8,136 nucleotides of DNA from contig JAFQPC010000151.1 of assembly GCA_017411935.1 (NCBI GenBank), positions 1-8,136 on the forward strand, read 5' to 3'. The DNA comes from Clostridia bacterium (GTDB lineage: Bacteria > Bacillota > Clostridia > Oscillospirales > CAG-272). A model generated the notes under the pieces. That model ran no database searches, was not told the DNA's origin, and was given only the letters and a program-made list of their open reading frames with translations. Made by a program: the position numbers and the translations under genes. How positions within the stretch are numbered: the first letter of the stretch is position 1; the number at the start of each line of letters is the position of its first letter. This document shows, piece after piece, positions 1 through 5,862 of the stretch.

Positions 1-697
1 GCACGGATGGGATAAAGTTTGCTCCGATCCCTTGCAATCCGTGTGCGCCTGCGTGACCTTGAGAGAGCATAGGAGAGCTCAATGGCTCGACGGCGACGAC
101 TTTTGCGTTAGGATTTTGTTCTTTGAGATATCGGCCTGCGCCTGTGAGTGTTCCACCTGTGCCGACGCCCGCTACGAAGATATCGACGTTTCCTTTGGTA
201 TCGCTCCAAATTTCAGGTCCTGTTGTTTTATAGTGCGCTTCGGCGTTGACGGGGTTGTCGAATTGTGAGGGGATCCACGCATTTTTGCACTCGCGCGCGA
301 TTTCTTCTGCTTTTTGGATCGCGCCTTGCATTCCAAGCTCGGCGCTCGTCAGGACGATCTCTGCGCCGTACATCGAGAGCAATCGTCTGCGCTCGATACT
401 CATAGACTCGGGCATTGTCAGAACGACTCGATAGCCGCGCGATGCTGCGATGGCGGCAAGCCCTATGCCTGTGTTGCCGCTGGTCGGTTCTACGATGATC
501 GAATCTTCTTTGAGAATGCCTGCGCTTTCGGCGGCGGAGATCATTGCAAGGGCGACGCGGTCTTTCGCGCTCCCTGCGGGGTTGAAATATTCGAGTTTGC
601 AGAGTACTTTTGCTTTGAGTGAGAGATCTTTTGCCAGCTTGGCGGGAAAAAAGAGAGGGGTGTGACCGACAAGCTCGGAAATGTTTTGGTAGATCAT
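1..697 (-). CDS. cysK: Cysteine synthase (O-acetylserine sulfhydrylase), 3' end cut by the window
   Basis: A PLP enzyme that makes L-cysteine from O-acetylserine and sulfide in the cytoplasm. The reading frame stays open from the ATG at 697 to the left edge, giving 232 residues of a family usually about 300-310 long. Clear motifs are the N-terminal GHTPL (residues 11-15), NPAGSAKDR with the PLP-binding Lys45 (family form NPxxSVKDR), the substrate-binding loop TSGNTG (72-77), DNPVNAEAHYKTTGPEIW (147-164) and the glycine-rich phosphate-binding loop GVGTGGT (177-183). The missing part should carry the conserved Ser that contacts the PLP ring nitrogen. An AGGAG (706-710) lies 8 nt upstream of the start, and the HTPL spacing fits the family N-terminus. 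The gene follows rpsT on the same strand after 67 bp containing a hairpin, so its transcription may depend on read-through. CysM or another beta-family PLP enzyme is less likely given the KTTGPEIW segment. Confidence 0.93.
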   Translation of the reverse strand, partial: MIYQNISELVGHTPLFFPAKLAKDLSLKAKVLCKLEYFNPAGSAKDRVALAMISAAESAGILKEDSIIVEPTSGNTGIGLAAIAASRGYRVVLTMPESMSIERRRLLSMYGAEIVLTSAELGMQGAIQKAEEIARECKNAWIPSQFDNPVNAEAHYKTTGPEIWSDTKGNVDIFVAGVGTGGTLTGAGRYLKEQNPNAKVVAVEPLSSPMLSQGHAGAHGLQGIGANFIPSV

Positions 698-725
698 AGG
701 TGAGACTCCTTTTGGAAAAACGTAA

Positions 726-762
726 ATAACCGTACATAGCGGTGAGAACTATGTACGGTTAT
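726..762 (-). terminator. Intrinsic terminator (or attenuator) after rpsT
   Basis: A perfect 14-bp inverted repeat (726-739 with 749-762) encloses a 9-nt loop and begins 3 nt after the rpsT stop codon. Read on the minus strand, the stem is followed by TTACG and then TTTTT. The U-tract is therefore offset and short, so termination may be partial. The core can fold on either strand, but the T-tract is on the minus-strand side, fitting rpsT. The next gene, cysK, starts only about 30 nt further on. Confidence 0.75.
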
Positions 763-764
763 CA

Positions 765-1025
765 TTACATATTGTTGAGGGCTTTGGTAAACTGGCTCTT
801 CTTGCGAGCAGCTGCATTCTTGTGAATGATTCCGCGAGCGGCAGCTTGGTCGATCTTCTTGACAGCAGCCTTGTAGGTCTCCTGAGCAAGAGCGTTGTCG
901 CCGGCAGCGAGAGCAGCCTGATACTTCTTGATGTCGGTCTTCAGCTGCGTGCGGAACATTTTGTTCTGCATTGCCTTGGTCTGGTTGACCAGAACGCGCT
1001 TCTTTGCACTTTTAATGTTCGGCAT
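765..1025 (-). CDS. rpsT: 30S ribosomal protein S20
   Basis: A primary 16S rRNA-binding protein of the small ribosomal subunit. The 86-residue product has the usual family length (about 85-90) and begins with the diagnostic MPNIKSAKKRV. It is lysine/alanine-rich and helical. The C-terminal half contains the family-like RGIIHKNAAARKKSQFTKAL (residues 65-84). The start is fixed by a GGAGG on the minus strand (1036-1040), about 10 nt upstream. A promoter with a -35/-10 pair at 1116-1144 and the hairpin at 726-762 frame it as a transcription unit, with cysK next on the same strand. Nothing in the sequence is broken or odd. Confidence 0.98.
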   Translation of the reverse strand: MPNIKSAKKRVLVNQTKAMQNKMFRTQLKTDIKKYQAALAAGDNALAQETYKAAVKKIDQAAARGIIHKNAAARKKSQFTKALNNM

Positions 1026-1072
1026 GATTTTCTACCTCCGTTTAAATTGTAGGTGTTATAAGCGAAACGGTT

Positions 1073-1090
1073 GCGTATGAGAGGGTACGC
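1073..1090 (-). promoter_or_regulatory. Short stem in the rpsT 5' leader
   Basis: GCGTA (1073-1077) and TACGC (1086-1090) form a 5-bp stem with an 8-nt loop inside the predicted rpsT leader. Some ribosomal protein genes are autoregulated through leader structure, but I do not recognise a defined S20-binding motif here. It is recorded only as visible structure. Confidence 0.3.
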
Positions 1091-1115
1091 TCCGTATTCT
1101 TCCATACAGTTTTAT

Positions 1116-1144
1116 ATCATACCACATTTTTTTTGAAAATGCAA
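1116..1144 (-). promoter_or_regulatory. Sigma-A type promoter for rpsT
   Basis: On the minus strand there is a -35 TTGCAT (1144-1139), a 17-nt spacer and a -10 TATGAT (1121-1116), preceded by TGG that gives an extended -10. Transcription would start near 1109, leaving about 84 nt of leader before the rpsT ATG. A- and T-tracts just upstream (about 1146-1178) could act as an UP element, as expected for a ribosomal protein gene. A second TTGACA on the minus strand (1241-1236) has only a poor -10 partner. Confidence 0.75.
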
Positions 1145-1760
1145 TAGTTTTTTGAAAAAAAGTTGAAATATTTTTTTGAGCAAAAGAAAGCAGGATCTTT
1201 GTGAGGGTACGATGAAAATGATTTGGCTCTAAAAATGTCAATTAAAAATTCATTTTGAAGTTGAAAAAATCCTATTTCTATGAGGAAGTTGCTTTTTTAT
1301 ATAAAAAATCATCACAAAAAAGAAAAAGAGATGTATCTTAGCGCATGGCATCGGTAGAAGAAAAACGGGAGAATGGAGTGACTTGAGTTTTTAAGCAAGA
1401 AAAATATTGAAAAATACAATATAATTTTAAAATAGCTTTTAAACAAAATGATTTGTTTATTGTTATGTGTGATAAAAAATATTATATTTTGCTTTTTGAC
1501 TCTGCGAAGTGTTTTTTTTTGCGTGTCGTTTTTCTCGGAAGGAGGGCTGGATCGGTTTGATGCGTCGGAAGCATAGTGAACGGGCTCTCTGCTGTTTGGC
1601 TTTTTTAAAAAGGATTTGCGCGAAAGACAGGCATAAACTTTGAGATTTCTTGAGTAAATAAAGAGATTTGAATAAAATTACAAAAATGGAATAAAAAGGG
1701 AATAATGGAAATAAATAGTAGAAAATTGATGTTATGCGCGAGATGTGGCGAAAAAAACTG

Positions 1761-1784
1761 CAAAAAGTTGAAAAAAACTTTTTG
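1761..1784. repeat. Perfect 9-bp inverted repeat with 6-nt loop
   Basis: CAAAAAGTT (1761-1769) pairs with AACTTTTTG (1776-1784), and two G·U pairs could extend the stem. It lies in the AT-rich spacer with no gene adjoining it. AT-rich DNA makes such dyads by chance, so its function is unknown. Confidence 0.4.
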
Positions 1785-1822
1785 TGAGATTGTAGAAAAA
1801 AAGAGCTAAAATTTGTGCATAA

Positions 1823-1850
1823 CTTACAAAAAGCGTTGGCGTTTTGTAAG
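1823..1850. repeat. Perfect 9-bp inverted repeat in the intergenic spacer
   Basis: CTTACAAAA (1823-1831) pairs with TTTTGTAAG (1842-1850). After one mismatch the loop adds two more G-C pairs (1833-1834 with 1839-1840). No clean T-tract follows on either strand, so it is not an obvious terminator. It could be a protein-binding dyad or the hairpin of an unrecognised RNA. Confidence 0.4.
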
Positions 1851-2113
1851 GGGGGAAAATAATTCGGAAAACACAAACGGTAAATGATATTTACTAATCA
1901 AAAGAAGAACTAAAACAAGCAATATTTTTTAGGTAAAAGTGAACAAAAATCGTAGATATTTTCTCTAAATTGACAATGGAGTGGGTAAATTTCTGTTACA
2001 TTTTTAAGGAAAGTGATGTGATAATGGCAAAAGTAACAATTTTAAAAAACCTTGGTAGGTGTCAGACTTGCGACATTGGCGCGAAGATGGGGTGATGGGA
2101 GTGTGAGAATCGC

Positions 2114-2142
2114 TTGACTTTTTGGACGGTATATGATAAAAT
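2114..2142 (+). promoter_or_regulatory. Strong sigma-A promoter of the transporter operon
   Basis: TTGACT (2114-2119), a 17-nt spacer, then TAAAAT (2137-2142) preceded by TGA, which makes an extended -10. This is the best plus-strand promoter ahead of the solute-binding protein gene. Transcription should begin around 2149, leaving an untranslated leader of about 286 nt. Other -10-like hexamers in the same A/T stretch give poorer spacing. Confidence 0.78.
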
Positions 2143-2148
2143 GTATTC

Positions 2149-2434
2149 ATGATTTTTCGACCTCTTTGGGCTAACTATGCTCAATTTGGTCGGGCGAGCT
2201 TTCTTTTATATGGAAGAAACATGTGCGCTCGCTTTTGAAGTATTAGCTTTGGTGTTGTCTTTTGCCCGGTGGTTGCCTGCTTGGTGAAAGTGATCGCCGA
2301 GCGGGTTCCGCTGCCACGCTGCCTTTCGGCAGAGGGATCGTACTGCAAAGAAAAACGGCAAAATCTTTTTTGATGGCAACATCGAAGTGAAGGAGAAGAC
2401 TCCTTCAAAAAACGTTTACAGGAGGAAAATTTGA
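2149..2434 (+). promoter_or_regulatory. Long structured 5' leader of the transporter operon
   Basis: This region lies between the predicted transcription start and the first ATG, and no convincing ORF occupies it. Five local stems are visible: GCGAGC/GCTCGC (2194-2199 with 2227-2232), stacked on TTTCTT/AAGAAA (2200-2205 with 2214-2219); GCGG/CCGC (2301-2311); CTGCC/GGCAG (2319-2332); a GCAA-tetraloop stem (2370-2385); and GAAGGAG/CTCCTTC (2389-2406). TTTTGCC (2260-2266) can pair with GGCAAAA (2357-2363), closing a GC-richer domain that holds two of these stems, and is followed directly by TCTTTTTT (2364-2371). This is compatible with a riboswitch-like or attenuator leader. It matches no class I can name, and its function is inference. 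Confidence 0.5.
2407..2420. promoter_or_regulatory. Possible cre-like (CcpA/LacI-family) site next to the RBS
   Basis: Read on the minus strand, positions 2420-2407 are TGTAAACGTTTTTT. This agrees with the CcpA consensus TGWNANCGNTNWCA at all but the last two positions. It lies just before the Shine-Dalgarno sequence and far downstream of the promoter, so repression would be by roadblock. A single degenerate match in A-rich DNA is weak evidence. Confidence 0.25.
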
Positions 2435-5400
2435 ATGAAAAAGACGAAATTTCTGAGAATAACAGCCTTTTTGTTGACGCTCGTATTTTTGTTCTGTAGT
2501 GCAGCTACCATTGTTGGCGCAAAGGTCAACGATTCGGTTTCAGACAAAACGACGAGTGACATCAAAGAGCTGTTGAATGCAATTTCGTATGGCAAGTACA
2601 GCGATAACTACGCGAACGTGCCGAAAGCAACCGAGGATGACGAGTTTACCTTGGGAATTGATGATTTCCGTGGAGATCTGTCTGACAGCGGATGGAAAAT
2701 TGATGAATATGATGGCAAGGATGGCGTTTATCTTCCCAATACGGGTGCGTTTTCTTGGGCTGTCAAGCTTCCGGCAAACTACACTGCGAAGAAGTATAAC
2801 GTAGAGATTGAATACTACCCTGTGGCAAATAAGGCAGCTTCCATTGAGCGTGTATTCATGATCAACGATTCGGTTCCTTTCTCTGAAGCTCGTTATATGA
2901 CGATCTCTAAGATTTGGAGAAACGTGTATCCCGACGGACAGTTTGAACTGGAAGAAGGCGAGAGCGCAGACACCTATCTTACGAAGGCAGCGAGTCTGAA
3001 TATTACGGCGGAAAAAGTGGAGAAGGATGGAAAAACCTTCATTAAATACAAGATGCCCGAATATTGGACGGTAGAAAATTCTGCACTGATCGATGATCTT
3101 GCGCTTCGTTTCTTTGCCGCCGATATTGATGGAAATGAGATCCGTTCGAGCTTGGTACAGGCTCCGACGTGGACGACGTATCAGTTCAAGGATTCGAGTG
3201 GATTCTATGCAGAACCCTTTGAATTTGTGATCTCTCCTGACTTGGAAGGAAATCTGAAGCTGACGTTGGAATCGGTCAACGAGCCGATCGTCATTCGTGA
3301 GATCTGTTTGACGGCTCCCGAAGATCTCGGAAGCTATGATGATTATCTGGACAGATATGAGGGCGCTCCCGACGGCTCCGGTAAGATCAAGATCGAGGGC
3401 GAGTATTTCTCGGCAACCTCCTCGCAGACGATCTACCCGATTTCGGATAACACCAGCGCGATCACCTCGCCTGCGTCTCCCGCAAAGAGCTTGCTCAACG
3501 CTATGGGCGGCGAAAAGTGGCAGGGTGTCGGTCAGTGGATCGAGTACAAGTTCTCGGTTGACAAGAGTGGTATGTACGAGATCGCTCCTCGTTTCAAGCA
3601 GGATCTGCTTGAAGGTATGTACACCTCGCGTGCGATTCGTCTGTACAGCGAAAAGGGTGCAGTAGAAGAGGGCGAATGGGGCTACTACAACGGTCTTCCT
3701 TTTGAGGAAGCAAACCGACTGAAGTTCAATTATTCGTCGGAATGGCAGGCATGCGTTCTTACCGATGGCGAGACGGATTTCAAGTTCTACTTTGAAGAAG
3801 GCGTTGTTTATACGTTGCGCTTTGAGGTATCTCTTGGAAGCAACGGCGATATCGTTCGCCGCGTTCAGGGTGTGCTTGACACTATCAATGCTGCGTATTT
3901 GAATATTATGAAGTTGACGGGTTCCAACCCTGACGAAAACCGTGACTACGGTTTCTCGCGTGTGATGCCCGACACGATGAAGGATATGCTGATGTCCGCC
4001 AACGAGCTTGAGGATATCGCTAAAGAGCTTTCTTCGGAAGCCGGAGTAAAGAGCTCGATGACGGCTACTCTTGAGGATATTGCGAGACTTCTTCGCACGA
4101 TGGGTCTGAGTGACGATGCGGTTGCGAAGAACCTTGAGAACCTCAAGACGCAGATCGGTACGTTTGGTACTTGGCTCTCTGATGCAAAGACCCAGCCTCT
4201 GACGATCGACTTTATGAACATTCAAGAGCCCGGTGCTGAGCTTCCTGAAGCGAACGCGGGATTCTGGAAGTCCTTGTGGTATGAGATCGTTGGTTTCTTC
4301 CAGAGCTTCTTCCGAAACTACGACCGTATGGGCGCTCTGAGCGAGGATACCAGCAGTGAAACGGTAGAAGTTTGGTTGGCATACGGACGTGACCAGTCTC
4401 AGGTTATCCGCGGACTGATCAACAACAACTTCACGCCTGACACGGGTGTTCCGATCAACCTCAAGCTGGTTGCTGCCGGAACGCTGCTGCCTTCGATCCT
4501 TTCGAAGCGCGGACCTGATGTTTACATCGGACTTGACCAAGGAAGCGTTATTAACTACGCGATCCGTGGTGCGCTGCTTCCGATCGAGGATCTGGAGGGC
4601 TATGAAGAGACTGCCGCGAACTTCAACGAAGCGGCAATGATCGTTATGCAGATCGAGGATGCCGATGGCGTCATGCACACCTACGGACTTCCCGAGACGC
4701 AGAGCTTCTCGATGATGTTTATCCGTGAGGATATTCTGGCGGAGCTTGATATTGAGATCCCCAAGACGTGGAACGACGTTAAGGAAGCAATTCCTGTACT
4801 CCAGTCGAACAATATGATGATCGGTATGAGTGCCGATGCGAATATGTTCCTCTATCAGAGTGGCGGTGAGCTCTTCGCTGACGGCGGTATGAGAATCAAC
4901 CTTGACTCGAACGTTGCACTCGAAGCCTTCAATACGATGTGTGATATGTTCACGATGTATTCGTTCCCCTATAAGTATGATGCGGCAAACCGTTTCAGAA
5001 CGGGTGAGATGCCGATCCTCTTCTCGAACTACACGGCAACCTACAACCAGCTCAAGGTCTTTGCGACTGAAATTGAAGGCTTGTGGAGCTTCTATCCGTT
5101 GCCCGGATATGAGAATGAGGCAGGTGAGATCAACAACGTGGCGGTATCTACGGTAACTGCAAACGTTATGATCACCGGTTGCGATAACGTAGACGGCGCA
5201 TGGGAGTTTATGCAGTGGTTCTGCGGCGCTGAGGCTCAGAAGAACTACTCGAACGAGATGGTTGCGATCCTTGGTCCTTCGGCAAAGCATCCGACGGCAA
5301 ATAAGGAAGCTTTGGCGGAAATGCCTTGGACGGCAGCGGAATACGAGCAGCTCTCGTATCAGTTCCAGAAGCTCGCAGCAGTTCCGAACTATCCCGGTGC

Positions 5401-5818
5401 GTACATCGTTGCGCGTTACACGAACTTCGCGTTCCTCGATGCGTTTAACAATGGCGCAGACCCTGCGGCTTCGTTGAATGCTTACATTAATATTATTAAT
5501 AAGGAAATTACGCGTAAACGTGCAGAGTTTGGTCTGGAGACTCTCGACTACGTAGGACAGACTCTGGCGCAGAAGCGTATGGCTCAGGCAGAGAAGGAGC
5601 TCGAAGAAATTCGCGAGGACTCTTCTTACCGTAGCGCTTATGATACGGCTTGTGATAACGTGCTGGACGAGATCGAAGGCTACAAGACCGACGATTTTGC
5701 TACCATTCGTGCGTTGGCAAACGAGCTCGAGCGTTTGAATGGCGATCTCTTCAAGACGGCAGTCAAATATTTGAGAGATGCGGCAAATGCGCTTGAATCG
5801 TACGAAGCCTATAAATAA
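2435..5818 (+). CDS. Giant secreted solute-binding protein of a sugar ABC transporter
   Basis: A 1127-residue exported protein, more than twice the usual 400-550 residues of this family. It starts with a signal peptide (KK, hydrophobic 8-24, likely cleavage after VGA at residue 29); Cys21 is not in a lipobox. Residues about 74-295 and 318-466 look like beta-rich, carbohydrate-binding-like regions; the second has IEGEYFSA, then WIEYKFSVDKSGMYEI. Residues 475-590 are helical, and 609-632 form an aromatic helix. A family 1 solute-binding domain spans about 642-1035: GPDVYIG (693), PKTWNDV (776), FRTGEMPILFSNY (854), GAWEFMQWF (921). The tail (1040-1127) is charged and helical. An AGGAGG at 2420-2425 sets the start. 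Two permease genes follow, so it should capture an oligosaccharide; the specific sugar cannot be read. The domain limits are my estimates. Its codons 37-1127 contain no TTA, CTA or TCA, which suggests high expression. Confidence 0.9.
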   Translation: MKKTKFLRITAFLLTLVFLFCSAATIVGAKVNDSVSDKTTSDIKELLNAISYGKYSDNYANVPKATEDDEFTLGIDDFRGDLSDSGWKIDEYDGKDGVYLPNTGAFSWAVKLPANYTAKKYNVEIEYYPVANKAASIERVFMINDSVPFSEARYMTISKIWRNVYPDGQFELEEGESADTYLTKAASLNITAEKVEKDGKTFIKYKMPEYWTVENSALIDDLALRFFAADIDGNEIRSSLVQAPTWTTYQFKDSSGFYAEPFEFVISPDLEGNLKLTLESVNEPIVIREICLTAPEDLGSYDDYLDRYEGAPDGSGKIKIEGEYFSATSSQTIYPISDNTSAITSPASPAKSLLNAMGGEKWQGVGQWIEYKFSVDKSGMYEIAPRFKQDLLEGMYTSRAIRLYSEKGAVEEGEWGYYNGLPFEEANRLKFNYSSEWQACVLTDGETDFKFYFEEGVVYTLRFEVSLGSNGDIVRRVQGVLDTINAAYLNIMKLTGSNPDENRDYGFSRVMPDTMKDMLMSANELEDIAKELSSEAGVKSSMTATLEDIARLLRTMGLSDDAVAKNLENLKTQIGTFGTWLSDAKTQPLTIDFMNIQEPGAELPEANAGFWKSLWYEIVGFFQSFFRNYDRMGALSEDTSSETVEVWLAYGRDQSQVIRGLINNNFTPDTGVPINLKLVAAGTLLPSILSKRGPDVYIGLDQGSVINYAIRGALLPIEDLEGYEETAANFNEAAMIVMQIEDADGVMHTYGLPETQSFSMMFIREDILAELDIEIPKTWNDVKEAIPVLQSNNMMIGMSADANMFLYQSGGELFADGGMRINLDSNVALEAFNTMCDMFTMYSFPYKYDAANRFRTGEMPILFSNYTATYNQLKVFATEIEGLWSFYPLPGYENEAGEINNVAVSTVTANVMITGCDNVDGAWEFMQWFCGAEAQKNYSNEMVAILGPSAKHPTANKEALAEMPWTAAEYEQLSYQFQKLAAVPNYPGAYIVARYTNFAFLDAFNNGADPAASLNAYINIINKEITRKRAEFGLETLDYVGQTLAQKRMAQAEKELEEIREDSSYRSAYDTACDNVLDEIEGYKTDDFATIRALANELERLNGDLFKTAVKYLRDAANALESYEAYK

Positions 5819-5847
5819 TAATGAAGAGATTTGACAAAAAATAAATG

Positions 5848-5853
5848 AAGGAG
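5848..5853 (+). promoter_or_regulatory. Ribosome binding site that sets the start of permease 1
   Basis: AAGGAG lies 9 nt before the ATG at 5863. An in-frame ATG at 5845 overlaps this Shine-Dalgarno sequence itself and has no comparable site of its own. The 5863 start is therefore preferred, giving 315 rather than 321 residues. Confidence 0.85.
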
Positions 5854-5862
5854 AGAAGAAGT

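Larger units (their letters stand above)
1145..2113. other. Long AT-rich intergenic region, no convincing gene
   Basis: Roughly 1 kb between the rpsT promoter and the transporter promoter. The base composition is markedly more AT-rich than the flanking genes, with many A and T runs. ORFs here are rich in Phe, Lys and Ser from homopolymers and lack family features or good start sites. Visible structure includes a 16-bp palindrome T6-ATAT-A6 (1293-1308), an 8-bp stem (1440-1459), a 9-bp stem (1761-1784), and another 9-bp stem (1823-1850). A GC-richer island lies at about 1536-1613. I see no tRNA, rRNA, CRISPR array or insertion-sequence ends. Confidence 0.6.

Noticed and set aside
228..737. Other-frame ORFs overlapping 1-740 on both strands
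   Set aside because: They are shadows of cysK, whose frame carries all the PLP-enzyme motifs. The Arg-rich 169-codon frame is a shifted reading of the same strand.
1812..1822. TGTGCATAA resembling a DnaA box (one mismatch)
   Set aside because: It is a single degenerate match without a cluster of boxes, and the surrounding genes are not origin-associated.
1463..1876. Minus-strand ORF of 137 codons in the AT-rich spacer
   Set aside because: It is Phe/Ser/Lys-rich as expected from A/T runs, has no good ribosome binding site and shows no recognisable motif. It also spans two inverted repeats.
2270..2332. Fragments resembling a cobalamin riboswitch (GGTGAAAGT, CTGCCAC)
   Set aside because: The order is suggestive, but the conserved CCCGCAACTGT block and the full GCCACTG box are missing. 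The downstream genes are not cobalamin-related.
2181..2408. Minus-strand ORF of 75 codons opposite the operon leader
   Set aside because: It is antisense to a region better explained as a structured leader, with low-complexity basic composition and no matching domain. A multi-copy repeat remains possible, and a genome self-BLAST would settle it.
5845..5862. Alternative start six codons upstream for the first permease
   Set aside because: That ATG overlaps the AAGGAG Shine-Dalgarno that serves the ATG at 5863, and it has no comparable site of its own.
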